64,000 nt of DNA from Pedobacter glucosidilyticus (GCF_002483235.1 NZ_DLHN01000021.1:186001-250000), one strand, 5' to 3'. Positions 16,658-25,775 are shown, counted from the first letter of the stretch. Notes: a model not told the origin generated them from the sequence alone. Numbers and translations: made by a program.

Positions 16658-17161
16658 ATGAAAAAGTATTTAAAATACTCGTTATTAGCTCTTTTATTAT
16701 TTAAGACGAACGAGACTTCAAGGGGATTTGATCTTGCTAATTGTTTTTTTATCGAATATGCATCTAATCGATATATAAAATTACCTTCTGTCAAAAATTA
16801 CATTGTATATAATGAAAAAGGGGAAAAATTGAATGCATATATTTTTTTTAATTATCAAACAATCGATGGTAAGAATACTTCGGAACTTTTTATTTATTTT
16901 GATATTAAGCCAAGTTTTTTTGTACTAGTTATAGCTTTACCTCCCAAATTAATTGGTATACCTGAGCTTTATAAGACAATGAAAATAGATAGTTTGGGCA
17001 ATTTGAATATAAACAGGAAATCTTTAATGTTTACACCAATTAATATTGGTATTGAAAAGATGATTGATAAATATTTCATAAGCGAAAAGTATATATATTT
17101 CGACACCTTCGGCAATCTTAAGAAAGTAGGTAATAAAGTTTACATTAAGAAAGTAAATTAG
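16658..17161 (+). CDS. Orphan protein in the immunity array
   Basis: 167 residues. The N-terminus (residues 5-16) is hydrophobic after MKKYLKY, so a signal peptide is likely although a clean cleavage site is not obvious. A second hydrophobic stretch (FFVLVIALPP, ~91-101) lies in the middle. The end is Lys-rich. No toxin gene remains upstream; the gene sits between a degenerate element and palindromic copy E. By position it is an orphan immunity gene; no family is recognised. Confidence 0.5.
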   Translation: MKKYLKYSLLALLLFKTNETSRGFDLANCFFIEYASNRYIKLPSVKNYIVYNEKGEKLNAYIFFNYQTIDGKNTSELFIYFDIKPSFFVLVIALPPKLIGIPELYKTMKIDSLGNLNINRKSLMFTPINIGIEKMIDKYFISEKYIYFDTFGNLKKVGNKVYIKKVN

Positions 17162-17171
17162 CTTTATTATA

Positions 17172-17340
17172 CCCCCATTTTAGCAAGTATGCAGCCGGGG
17201 TAATGAGAAGAGGGTACTTGTGCCTGAATAAGAATTTTGTATAATTACAACGGTATGATAGAGGTTATTAAAGGTTTTGCTAATAAAGGCACAAGTACTC
17301 AGTCGCACATGGCTAAGGCTGCATACTTGCGCCAGAGGGG
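17172..17340 (+). repeat. Nested palindromic repeat, copy E
   Basis: The left outer arm has lost a few bases (TTTTAGCAAG instead of TTTTGGCGCAAG); inner arms and right outer arm match copies A-D. It ends CCAGAGGGG. It is the last copy and closes the toxin array. Confidence 0.88.
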
Positions 17341-17602
17341 ACACAGAGCTGGGTGGTGAGTTTTATTGATTGATTTTTGAATGAGAGAATGATTGATTTT
17401 GCAGAAGTTATAGGTTGTAGGTTACCAAGTTACCAGTTCTGGGTGGTGAGTTTCCTATTTTTAATTTTTCCTTTTTAATTTTTCTTTTTCTGCTCTCTGA
17501 GAACGCTGTGTTCTCCGTGGTTAAAAAATAAAACAGCGTTCACCAAGAACATAAAACTCTTTTTAGTTTTAAAAATCTCTGCGAACGCTGCGTTTAAAAA
17601 AA
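17341..17602. other. Spacer with short repeats and hairpins
   Basis: No gene. CTGGGTGGTGAGTTT occurs twice (near 17348 and 17438). A GAGAAC-gctgt-GTTCTC hairpin lies near 17498, and CAGCGTTC pairs with GAACGCTG over about 45 bases before 17592. TAAAACT/AGTTTTA (17552-17571) could end transcription of the - strand gene at 17603. The GAACGCTG/GTTCTC wording recurs in intergenic DNA of this phylum. Confidence 0.4.
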
Positions 17603-18979
17603 TTACTTCTTATTTTCTATTGTTGGTTTTAAAAATCTTACCGGGCTATTAAACTCTCTAGAAGTTTTTACTACATAATCCTGAAAAGAAGCTGCGGTAT
17701 TTAAAACTGCTCCATCTTTCCAAGCAGCAAATATGGCATACTCAAAGCTATTGTCTTTTGGCGCCTGAATTCTAAAAGTATGGTTGCCGCCGCGTTCTGC
17801 TGAGAATTGGTATTGTGGCTTGTAAGTGTCTTTTACAACAATAGCTTTACCAATAAAATCCATTAGGTACTCTGCTCTATCATCAATTTTTTCAGGGTCT
17901 TTAATACCTTCTGGTCCGGATGAGATGATGATACCATTTTGTTGATATAAATCTTCTTTACCCGGTTTTTTACGTATACCGCATCCCATTAAAACATCTA
18001 AATTTTTTGGAAGAAACTTGGTGTAATTTACTTGGCAAGTGCTATAGTTTTGATGTGCATAAGCGGTGTAAAATTGTTCTAACTCATAAAAACCTTTACC
18101 AGAATCCCAGTTCATGGTTTTTATTTTAATGATAGAACGTAAAGGACCATTTACTACAACATCATAAGCATAACGGGTATCACTAATCTGACCGGCATTC
18201 CACATACTTTTAGGTGCCATAGCGGCTTGGGCAGGGGTGAATCTTGGTCGTGTTACAGCATCTGGCTTTGCCGGGTTTTCAAAAAGGCAGATAGCGCCAC
18301 CTCCAAAACTATCTCCAACACTTTGTATATCAGAACCTAAATCTTTTGAAATATTGCTTACACCATAACCATCTAAATTTTCCATGTATAAGCGTTGCGA
18401 CATTAATAAGGGCTTTCTTTTAGCAAAAACATCTACCGAGTTTGCAAACCATATTTTCCAGCCAACATGTTCAGATTCCCAGAAAGGCATAATATGACGC
18501 GTATAGCTACCTATGTTTGCATGGGTATAGTGTTTGTTCCAACCTCTAATATTTTCGCCCATGTAAATGTAAATGGTTTTACTTTCTTTAGGCTTTAAAT
18601 CGGTCATAAAGAATAATTCATCCCAAATCCCATCTTTATCCAAATCATCTAACTGATGAAAAATAGCATGTCCATTAGTTTCTTTCCTTAACTCATGTCC
18701 GCCTTGATTTCTTAACTGCTGTTCGCTAGGTTCTGGTGCTGGAGGTAAAGAAGGGTCTACCACGGTTACCCACATTTCATGAATATCAGGAATTGGGAAA
18801 TCTTCTCTTTTGATGATGATAGGACAGTTTTCTCTGCTGATATCTAAATCATTTACCAAAGTGTAAGCAATTCTTTGCGATGGATAAAAATCGCCTTGTG
18901 TGTACCATGGTTTGGTTTGTGCGGCAACATACAAACTACACAGCGTTAGCAGAGCCGAGAGGGTTGTTTTTGTGAACAT
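17603..18979 (-). CDS. DUF4861 family secreted protein
   Basis: 458 residues; signal peptide (residues 1-20, ending YVAAQ). The body has DUF4861 features: an RENCPIIIKR segment near residue 50, DLDKDGIWDELFF near 113, a long aromatic-rich beta region, and a GGNHTF motif near 400. DUF4861 proteins are commonly linked to uronic-acid polysaccharide use; whether this one is an enzyme or a binding protein cannot be told. It lies directly downstream of a DeoR regulator on the same strand, behind a possible operator (19012-19029). No transporter genes are next to it. Confidence 0.7.
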   Translation of the reverse strand: MFTKTTLSALLTLCSLYVAAQTKPWYTQGDFYPSQRIAYTLVNDLDISRENCPIIIKREDFPIPDIHEMWVTVVDPSLPPAPEPSEQQLRNQGGHELRKETNGHAIFHQLDDLDKDGIWDELFFMTDLKPKESKTIYIYMGENIRGWNKHYTHANIGSYTRHIMPFWESEHVGWKIWFANSVDVFAKRKPLLMSQRLYMENLDGYGVSNISKDLGSDIQSVGDSFGGGAICLFENPAKPDAVTRPRFTPAQAAMAPKSMWNAGQISDTRYAYDVVVNGPLRSIIKIKTMNWDSGKGFYELEQFYTAYAHQNYSTCQVNYTKFLPKNLDVLMGCGIRKKPGKEDLYQQNGIIISSGPEGIKDPEKIDDRAEYLMDFIGKAIVVKDTYKPQYQFSAERGGNHTFRIQAPKDNSFEYAIFAAWKDGAVLNTAASFQDYVVKTSREFNSPVRFLKPTIENKK

Positions 18980-19011
18980 GTTTTTAAAATATGATGTGCA
19001 AAAATTGGTTT

Positions 19012-19039
19012 ATCGATATAGAAATCGATTTCAAATATA
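19012..19039 (-). promoter_or_regulatory. Possible promoter and operator of the DUF4861 gene
   Basis: On the - strand TATATTTG (19039-19032) fits the -7 element of Bacteroidota. Two self-complementary ATCGAT boxes (19012-19017, 19024-19029) lie 6 bases apart around the expected start site, a layout suited to a DeoR-type repressor. No -33 TTTG is seen at the right distance. Confidence 0.35.
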
Positions 19040-19083
19040 GCAATATTTTAAAAAGATGTATTGAAGAAGTGGAGATTTCAGCT

Positions 19084-19827
19084 TTAAATAACGTGTACGC
19101 TTTTGGCGTAATTTGTTAATAAGCTATCCTGAGCATTTAAATCTGTAATGAGGTAATCAATACTATTAAGATGGCAAACTTTAAGCTTTTGGATAGAATT
19201 TAATTTTTCTGCAATACTTACAATAGCAGTTTTTTGTGCCGATTTAATCATGGCTTTTTTTACTTGTACCACTTCCCAGTCAGAATCTGTAACACCTTCT
19301 TCTAAAGAAACGCTATTGGCACCTAATAAGCATAAATCAACTTTAATATCACTAAGTTCGCTGATTACTTTAGAGCCTATGCTTATTTGAGCATTTCTAG
19401 AGAGTTGGCCTCCTAACAAAATAACCTGTAAATTTGGTTTTTCTGCCAGTTCTAGCGCTACTAAAGGGCTAATGGTAAAAAAAGTACAAGATAAATGATC
19501 AGGAATCATCCTTACCAGTTCTATCATGGTGGTACCACCGCTGGCCAGTAAGGTCATGCCGTTTTGTATCAGCGATAAAGCTTTTCTAGAAATTTCCTTT
19601 TTAGCATCTTTAGCGTAAGCGTCTACTTGTTGGAAGGGGTAATGAAAAGATTTTGATAAAGCACCGCCATGTACTTTTAAAATCTTACCACTTTCTGCAA
19701 GTTCGTTTAAATCTCTTCTTATGGTATCTTCAGAAACTACCAATTGCTCGCTCAAATCAGATGATAAAACTTTATTATGTAAGTTTATTTGTTTGAGGAT
19801 ATAGGCATGACGTTCTTCTTTTAACAT
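19084..19827 (-). CDS. DeoR family transcriptional regulator
   Basis: 247 residues. N-terminal winged helix-turn-helix of DeoR type (residues ~5-57: VLSSDLSEQLVVSEDTIRRD, then GKILKVHGGA). C-terminal sugar-phosphate sensing domain (~75-235) with the SGGTTMIEL and LLGGQLSRNAQISIG motifs typical of the family. DeoR proteins usually repress sugar-use operons and are released by a phosphorylated sugar. It is transcribed toward the DUF4861 gene 104 bases downstream, its likely target. Confidence 0.88.
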   Translation of the reverse strand: MLKEERHAYILKQINLHNKVLSSDLSEQLVVSEDTIRRDLNELAESGKILKVHGGALSKSFHYPFQQVDAYAKDAKKEISRKALSLIQNGMTLLASGGTTMIELVRMIPDHLSCTFFTISPLVALELAEKPNLQVILLGGQLSRNAQISIGSKVISELSDIKVDLCLLGANSVSLEEGVTDSDWEVVQVKKAMIKSAQKTAIVSIAEKLNSIQKLKVCHLNSIDYLITDLNAQDSLLTNYAKSVHVI

Positions 19828-19846
19828 ATTTTTAGGTTTAACACAG

Positions 19847-19878
19847 CAAATGTATTTAAATGCGACTTAAAACTCAAA
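19847..19878 (-). promoter_or_regulatory. Promoter of the deoR-type gene
   Basis: Reading the - strand: TTTG (19878-19875), 20 bases, then TACATTTG (19854-19847), which fits the Bacteroidota -33/-7 consensus. It puts the transcript start about 15 bases before the ATG at 19827. Confidence 0.6.
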
Positions 19879-19884
19879 TGGTAT

Positions 19885-20649
19885 TTATCTGTAATAAAAA
19901 TTAAAGTTTCTTTCAAAATTATCTATGCCACCAAACAGGGTATTGAAAATTTGTTCAGTATTGATTCCTTTTCTCATCATATTGGCCATTTTGCTAATTA
20001 ATAGTGGGTTTTGTTTGATGATGTAATATACCATACAATAAGAAATGGTATACATATCATGCACTCTGTTTTTGTCTTGCCAACTGTTATGGCTGTTTAA
20101 GAAAGCACTGATGTTTGCAGGGATATTTCTATTATCTGCTTTCATTTTATCCAAGTAATGAAATTGTGCATTTACCTGTATTTTATAATTTTCTTCTTTT
20201 AAAGATTCTAAAAACTCTGCCAACCCTTCATTAAACCATCTGGGAGGATTTCTGATACTATTCCTTAAAAGAGCATGGCTCATTTCATGTAAGATAATTT
20301 CTATATCTGCTACACTTTGGTAAAGTACATAAGATTGGTTGGTTATGGGCGAATAAAAACCGGATTCTGTTAAGCCTTTTAGACCAAATTGCTGTAAAAC
20401 ATCTCTAAAATCTTTCCCTTTGTGGTATAAATTGATGTGGATGGTTAAGCTGTCATTTTCTGCATCTTTAAACAAACCATTAAATATTTTAACTTCATAG
20501 GTTGCCAGGCGTTCTATTTTGGCTCTGTCTTCTGGTTTTAAGCTAAAACCGATTTCTTTGATGGCTAATTTCTGGCTGTAACTGCTAAAGCTGCAAAGCA
20601 ATAGTAATATAATGATAGGTAGTTTCACGAGTTTTAATTTTGCCACCAT
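19885..20649 (-). CDS. Gluzincin-type peptidase MA family protein
   Basis: 254 residues with a signal peptide or anchor (residues 8-25, LPIIILLLLCSFSSYSQ). H-E-M-S-H (HExxH zinc motif) near residue 123 and WFNEGLAEF about 20 residues later (third ligand Glu) identify a gluzincin fold as in the peptidase MA group. Substrate unknown. Its start overlaps the metallo-hydrolase gene by 16 bases, so the two are co-translated. Envelope location expected. Confidence 0.75.
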   Translation of the reverse strand: MVAKLKLVKLPIIILLLLCSFSSYSQKLAIKEIGFSLKPEDRAKIERLATYEVKIFNGLFKDAENDSLTIHINLYHKGKDFRDVLQQFGLKGLTESGFYSPITNQSYVLYQSVADIEIILHEMSHALLRNSIRNPPRWFNEGLAEFLESLKEENYKIQVNAQFHYLDKMKADNRNIPANISAFLNSHNSWQDKNRVHDMYTISYCMVYYIIKQNPLLISKMANMMRKGINTEQIFNTLFGGIDNFERNFNFYYR

Positions 20650-21737
20650 TTTGTTGTTTTATCCATTTTGATGAAGGATAAAGGTTCTCCAATACGTGGT
20701 GTTTGTAAATTTAGGTTTTGAGCAGTATCGGCAATATCGCTAAGTTTATTGATGGGCTCTGTCCAAGCGTGTAAGGCCAAGCTAAATTTAGCCCAATGAA
20801 CAGGTAGAAGTTGTTTGGCTCTTAAATCAGCGGTAGCTAGGGCAACCTGTTCTGGAAACATGTGGATGAGCGGCCAGTTAACACCATATTGTCCACATTC
20901 CAGAATAACTAAATCAAAAGGACCGTATTTATCGCCAATGGTTTTAAAATGGGTATCATAGCCAGAATCTCCACCTAAATAAATACTCAATTTATGACTT
21001 TTAAAAACAAAAGAACTCCACAAGGTATTGCCTCTGGTAAACTTTCTGCCAGAAAAATGCCTTGCCGGGGTAGCTGTTATTTTAAAGTCTAAAAGCTGAG
21101 TTTCATCATACCAATCTAAGGATTTGATAGTTTCAGTTTTTGCACCCCAGTAGATTAAATGAGCCTCAACACCCAAAGGAACAATGAAGTTCTTCGTCTT
21201 TGGAATTAATTTTTGGATGGTTGGATAATCTAAATGGTCATAATGATCATGTGTGAGGATCAATAAATCAATCTCTGGAAAATCGGCAGCACTGTAATCA
21301 TAGCTGTACTTGAATGGTTTCCCGAAAAGTGGGATAGGAGAAGCTCGGTTAAAAACTGGGTCTACCAGAATGGTTTTTCCATCAATAAGCATCAAATAGG
21401 ACGAATGCCCAAACCAAATGATTAAGGGCTCATCAGATTTAAGGTTTTTTAAATCGGTTTTAATAACCTTTATAGGCTGCTTAGGCTCTGTTTCTTCTTT
21501 GTTAAGAATAAACTCTTGTAAAACTTTAAAAAAAGACGATTCTGGTAAGCTTACCGTGGTTGGCGAAAGGTTTTGGAAGCTTCCGTTTTTATAATTTGGA
21601 GAAGCTTCTATTCGTTTGACTTGTGTTTCGGTTGGTGAACCACCAAAAACCGCCGACTGTAAAAATAAGTAGGTTGCCATTGCTGCTATCACAATTATAA
21701 CGAAGAAATATATCATCATTTTTTTAAATACCCGCAT
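20634..21737 (-). CDS. Membrane-anchored MBL-fold metallo-hydrolase
   Basis: 367 residues. N-terminal membrane anchor (residues 8-28). Metallo-beta-lactamase fold with LTHDHYDHLD near residue 162, GGDSGYD near 255 and HWAKFSLALHAW near 315. The arrangement is that of the UlaG/NAPE-PLD-like group, which acts on phosphoester or lipid substrates; this is a fold-level call. It overlaps the genes on both sides, forming an operon with the dehydrogenase and the peptidase. Confidence 0.8.
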   Translation of the reverse strand: MRVFKKMMIYFFVIIVIAAMATYLFLQSAVFGGSPTETQVKRIEASPNYKNGSFQNLSPTTVSLPESSFFKVLQEFILNKEETEPKQPIKVIKTDLKNLKSDEPLIIWFGHSSYLMLIDGKTILVDPVFNRASPIPLFGKPFKYSYDYSAADFPEIDLLILTHDHYDHLDYPTIQKLIPKTKNFIVPLGVEAHLIYWGAKTETIKSLDWYDETQLLDFKITATPARHFSGRKFTRGNTLWSSFVFKSHKLSIYLGGDSGYDTHFKTIGDKYGPFDLVILECGQYGVNWPLIHMFPEQVALATADLRAKQLLPVHWAKFSLALHAWTEPINKLSDIADTAQNLNLQTPRIGEPLSFIKMDKTTKWWQN

Positions 21738-22608
21738 CGTTAGAAACTCCTTTGGCTATACTTTCTGCCCAATCTTGTTCTCCTTTACCCTGTGCTATAG
21801 CGCCAAGCAAGCGGTTGTAAACCAAGTTAAGTAAGGGGGCAGGCATTTCTGCATCTAAAGCCATTTTTGAGGCTAAGCGAGCATCTTTAAAACCCAGTGT
21901 AGACTTAAAACCTACTGGTTGATAATTGTTGTTGGCAATTAAAGTTCCGTAATTCTTATAAATAGGAGCGTTAAAGACTGTATTACCGAAGAAATCGGCT
22001 ACTTGCTTGCGGTCTAAACCATTTTTTTCTGCTAGGGTAAAGGCTTCTGCCATGGTTTCCATAGAAGCCATAATCATGAAATTGCCAGTAAGTTTAAGCA
22101 CATTGGCTGCTTTAACATCCTCACCAAAATCATAAACGGCTTGTCCAACTTGTTCTAATAAGGGTTTAGCAAGTTTTTTAGCCTGCTCTTGTCCTGATAA
22201 ACAAATGAATAATTTTGCTTCTGCAGCAGCTGTTGGTCGGCCAAAAACGGGGCTACTTAAGTAAAAAGAGCCATTTTTTTGGTGTATTACATTTAAGCTG
22301 GCAGATGTTTCTGGTGCTATGGTGCTCATGCTGAGGTGTATAGCACCCTTTTTTAAGGCTGGGATAAAACCACCATCTCCCTTGCATACTTGGTTTAAAG
22401 CATCATCATCAGCCAGCATGGTAAAAACAAAATCTTTATCCGCAACAGCTTCTGCTGGGCTGCTTGCCAGTTCAAAATTTCCTGTAAGTTGTTGCGCTTT
22501 TATGGCAGAACGGTTATAGACACTTACTTCATGTCCGGCGTTGATGAGGTTTTGTGCTATGGCAATACCCATATTTCCTAAACCAAGGAAAGCTATTTTT
22601 TCTCTCAT
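21724..22608 (-). CDS. NAD(P)-dependent beta-hydroxyacid dehydrogenase family
   Basis: 294 residues from ATG 22608. An upstream in-frame ATG at 22638 would add 10 residues and overlap the LapA-like gene, while 22608 leaves 1 base and starts with MREKIAFLGLGNMG, the expected N-terminus. Rossmann motif GLGNMG (residues ~9-14), an SSPVFGRP segment, and LTGNFMIMASMETMAEAF carrying the catalytic-Lys-region equivalent KLTGN. Belongs to the 3-hydroxyisobutyrate dehydrogenase/GLYR1 family; the true substrate is not predictable. Confidence 0.83.
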   Translation of the reverse strand: MREKIAFLGLGNMGIAIAQNLINAGHEVSVYNRSAIKAQQLTGNFELASSPAEAVADKDFVFTMLADDDALNQVCKGDGGFIPALKKGAIHLSMSTIAPETSASLNVIHQKNGSFYLSSPVFGRPTAAAEAKLFICLSGQEQAKKLAKPLLEQVGQAVYDFGEDVKAANVLKLTGNFMIMASMETMAEAFTLAEKNGLDRKQVADFFGNTVFNAPIYKNYGTLIANNNYQPVGFKSTLGFKDARLASKMALDAEMPAPLLNLVYNRLLGAIAQGKGEQDWAESIAKGVSNDAGI

Positions 22609-22609
22609 T

Positions 22610-22921
22610 TTAGTTGATATAATCACGGTCTTCATCACTTAAACCTTTTTTGTCATTATGGTTTAAGTAATCATCCTGAGGTTTATTTACTTCAAAAGGG
22701 ATGTCTTTTGTGTTTTCTGTTGCCAAAGGTGCTTTCTTTTTTGGCCTGGCTATAATTAATCCAATGATAAAACCAAAAATGGTTACAATCAACATCATCA
22801 GAAGTTTTGAAACGTAAATTTCTTTCCAGAGGATGGTAAACAAAACTTCATCTGTGTTTTGCATAAATATCACGGTAATTAGTACCGATAATACAATAAT
22901 TGTTAATGTTTTAAAGCTCAT
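22610..22921 (-). CDS. LapA domain (DUF1049-like) membrane protein
   Basis: 103 residues. Two membrane segments (residues ~4-22 and ~41-58) around a short QNTDEV loop, then a cytosolic charged tail. This is the layout of LapA/DUF1049 proteins, which in proteobacteria help to control LPS assembly. It lies 1 base after the TolB-like gene's stop and just before the dehydrogenase gene, so it is part of the same - strand operon. Confidence 0.7.
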   Translation of the reverse strand: MSFKTLTIIVLSVLITVIFMQNTDEVLFTILWKEIYVSKLLMMLIVTIFGFIIGLIIARPKKKAPLATENTKDIPFEVNKPQDDYLNHNDKKGLSDEDRDYIN

Positions 22922-22922
22922 A

Positions 22923-25775
22923 TCAATAATTTAAAATCAAACCAAATTCTAATATCGGTTTTTTGTTGATGCTTTCTTCTGCTGGCATGATAATTTTTGT
23001 TCCGAAATCTACATTTGGCAGATAAAATCTTAGGATATTCAAATCCATTCTAAACTCGGCACCATAAGACCTTAACCCGTTTCCCTTTCCTATGTTTTCA
23101 AAATCTGTAAAAATGCCACCTTTAAAGCGCTTGATGTAAGCTAGAGGTCCTACTTCCCAATCGGGGTAAGCTATAGGGAAACGATAATCAAGCAATAAGG
23201 AATTATGGAGTTTGTTTAGTGCCGGTAAATTCAGAAAACCACTTGCTCTAGCAATATCTGTATTGAAAGTATAAACACCACTATTGCTTTGCCAGTTAAA
23301 GTTAAGCTGTAAGCTGTGATTGCTAAATAAGCCGGGTGTATTCACAAAAGTTTTTAAAATGAGGTTGCTACCATCAAAATTATTATCGAAAGGTAAGTGT
23401 TCATATAAGATATTGAAATTAACCAGCCATGGTGTAGCTAAATCTCTCTCGCTTCTTAAAGTGCCTAAACCCATGTAAAATTGGTACTTCATAGGGAAGC
23501 TTATTTGCATAGGAAAATTATTGGGTTGCAAACTTAAATTATACCTGCTGGTATAACTACTACTGATGTTAAAGCCTGTTGAGAAGCCCTTATTGAGCCA
23601 GTTGGTGGCAAAAGGAATCGTGATACCAAAATTACTCACATGTTCTCTCCAGGTGAAAGGTGCAATAGTTTCGCCGCTAGGACTAACTAATCTTACATAA
23701 CTAAGCCTGCCACGGTTTTCATAATCAGCAGTAAAAATAGGGTAGTATTTTTTAAAGCTTAGGGCAGCCCGGTATTCGCTGGTTCTTAATCCACCATTAT
23801 AGGTATATCCTACGGTAGATGAAAAAGTGTTGAGTTTATTATCTGATGCTAAATCAAAACCAATGACGTATTGATTGTCTATTTCACTTTCTGTACTTAT
23901 TGGTCTTAAGCTATGGAAATTAAAAAGATGAGCCGCCTCTTTGTAAGGTTTAATCGGATATTCCTTTTTAGGGATGTCTTGAAAAACGTTAGAAGTGTTT
24001 TCTTGCGATATAAGCGGTTTAAAATACTCAACAAAGTAATTATCGTCTTTAGTTGATAAAGTTGTTTCAACGGTGTTTAAATTGATTGATACAATGCGGT
24101 GGCCAGTATGTTGGTAGTCGCTAAAATAAATTTTATGATTTTTAGCATCATAAGAAGGTTGGTAAGCCCCAAATTGGGCGTTGCTGATTCTACTTATTGC
24201 TTTTGTTGCTATATCTAAACTATAGATGTTGTCTGTGCCGTTAAAGTGCGCTTTAAATAAAATTTGTTGTTTGGCAAATGTTGGTCTAGAGATGAGTTGC
24301 CTTACCGGAGCAAATAATTTCTCTATAACACTATTTCCTAAATCATAAACCAATAAGGTTTTGCCATCTTGGTTTACAGCTGTTACTACTACTTTTTTAC
24401 CTGTATCATCATATTGTGGCGTTTGTAAAATATAGTTTTGGGGGTTTGGATAGCTTTTTAACTCTTCACCATTTTGTGCGTCAAGCTCAGCCAGAGAAAA
24501 TTGATTATCGTAACTAACTTTTACCACAATGATTTTTTTGCCGTCTGTGGATAGGGCAGGAGAGAAATACCTGCTTTTGTGTGTTAATTGTTTAAAGCTT
24601 CTGTCTTTAAGGTTGTAAATGCAAATAACATTGAAAGATTGCTTACCATATCTTTTATCCTGACGGTATTCATCCCAAACCACCATATTAGCCGCATAAT
24701 GTAAATTTGGCTCTAACTGAAAACCTATGCTTAAAAGTGTTTCTTCTTTTTTGTTTTTGATGAGCGTGATAGCAGGTGTTTCTGCATAAGACTTTTTGAG
24801 GCATACCAAATCACCTTCTTGGGTTAGGTAAGGTAATTGATAAAAAGTTGGAAGTTTAGCTTCTTGATGATAGGCTGTTTGGTATAGGGTTTTACCCGAT
24901 GAATCTGACTGCCTTGCCCAAAGCGAGTCTAGCTCTTTCATGGTGTTCTTGTAAAGCTGAGAAGTGCCTACACCAGCATGTTTTTTTAAGGATGATGAAA
25001 AGTTGTAGGGGCGTATAGGAAAGCGGGCCATTCTGCTTAAAGTTTTGTCTAAAATTTGCTCGCCAAAATCTCTTCTCATTTTGCTCGTGAGGAAGTATCC
25101 TAAGGTGTAATAATTGGGTACAATATCTTTAAAAGAACCCAGATAATTTTTAGAATAAGAGTAGTGTTTGTTGCTGCCTAAATTGGTTCTTAAAGCTAAT
25201 TCAAAATAGGGTTGTCTTCCTCTTCCTCCGGGACTTAAAACTGTCTCCGTAACAACAGCATCTCCTTCAAAAAACCATGGCGGCAAATTGATACCGAATA
25301 GTGCCAATTTTAACTCTTCAAAAATTGGAGCTCCTAAATCAGGTGCCAATTTATCAAACTGTACAACGTGTCTTAGTTCATGTAAAGCCAATCCGTTTAG
25401 CCAGTCTTGTGAGTCGAACTCCTGAGAGGGGATAGTGTAAAAATCTGACCTTCTTGGAGCCATTTGTACAAAGCCATTTGATACTACACCACGGTTTTGT
25501 AAGATGATGGAAATAGGCTTTGGTTTGCGACCTAAAGACTTGCTTACATCTTCTATCATCTTCTCTAACAAATTGGCCATTCGCTGCGCATCTTTTTCTA
25601 AGAGGGTAGGGTAGATGATTTGAAACTGAGGCGTGTTAATTTGGTTAAACTTTACACTTGGTGGGTTTTGTTCGCTACTAAAAAGCTGTCCAAAAACCTT
25701 ATGTGAATAAAAAGTTAAAATTAATAAGCTTAATATACTGATTGTTAATATTTTATTTCGATTTTTTGGTTTCAT
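22923..25775 (-). CDS. Large outer-membrane protein with peptidase-like and TolB-like domains
   Basis: 950 residues. Hydrophobic N-terminal signal (residues 8-30). A domain with HELRH near residue 143 (peptidase MA-like HExxH) followed by WFFEGDAVVTE, the third-ligand type motif. Middle WD40-like/TolB beta-propeller blades (SPALSTDGKKIIVVK, DDTGKKVVV). C-terminal third rich in alternating aromatics ending in LILNY, as expected of an outer-membrane beta-barrel. The combination suggests a cell-surface protease-like protein. The substrate is unknown, and whether the zinc site is active is not shown. Confidence 0.7.
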   Translation of the reverse strand: MKPKNRNKILTISILSLLILTFYSHKVFGQLFSSEQNPPSVKFNQINTPQFQIIYPTLLEKDAQRMANLLEKMIEDVSKSLGRKPKPISIILQNRGVVSNGFVQMAPRRSDFYTIPSQEFDSQDWLNGLALHELRHVVQFDKLAPDLGAPIFEELKLALFGINLPPWFFEGDAVVTETVLSPGGRGRQPYFELALRTNLGSNKHYSYSKNYLGSFKDIVPNYYTLGYFLTSKMRRDFGEQILDKTLSRMARFPIRPYNFSSSLKKHAGVGTSQLYKNTMKELDSLWARQSDSSGKTLYQTAYHQEAKLPTFYQLPYLTQEGDLVCLKKSYAETPAITLIKNKKEETLLSIGFQLEPNLHYAANMVVWDEYRQDKRYGKQSFNVICIYNLKDRSFKQLTHKSRYFSPALSTDGKKIIVVKVSYDNQFSLAELDAQNGEELKSYPNPQNYILQTPQYDDTGKKVVVTAVNQDGKTLLVYDLGNSVIEKLFAPVRQLISRPTFAKQQILFKAHFNGTDNIYSLDIATKAISRISNAQFGAYQPSYDAKNHKIYFSDYQHTGHRIVSINLNTVETTLSTKDDNYFVEYFKPLISQENTSNVFQDIPKKEYPIKPYKEAAHLFNFHSLRPISTESEIDNQYVIGFDLASDNKLNTFSSTVGYTYNGGLRTSEYRAALSFKKYYPIFTADYENRGRLSYVRLVSPSGETIAPFTWREHVSNFGITIPFATNWLNKGFSTGFNISSSYTSRYNLSLQPNNFPMQISFPMKYQFYMGLGTLRSERDLATPWLVNFNILYEHLPFDNNFDGSNLILKTFVNTPGLFSNHSLQLNFNWQSNSGVYTFNTDIARASGFLNLPALNKLHNSLLLDYRFPIAYPDWEVGPLAYIKRFKGGIFTDFENIGKGNGLRSYGAEFRMDLNILRFYLPNVDFGTKIIMPAEESINKKPILEFGLILNY

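Noticed and set aside
10296..17340. CRISPR array
   Set aside because: Copies are ~170 bp, palindromic, irregularly spaced by genes, and there are no spacers or cas genes.
10296..17340. Integron attC sites
   Set aside because: The arms are perfect rather than imperfect, no GTTRRRY core was recognised, and no integron integrase is in the window.
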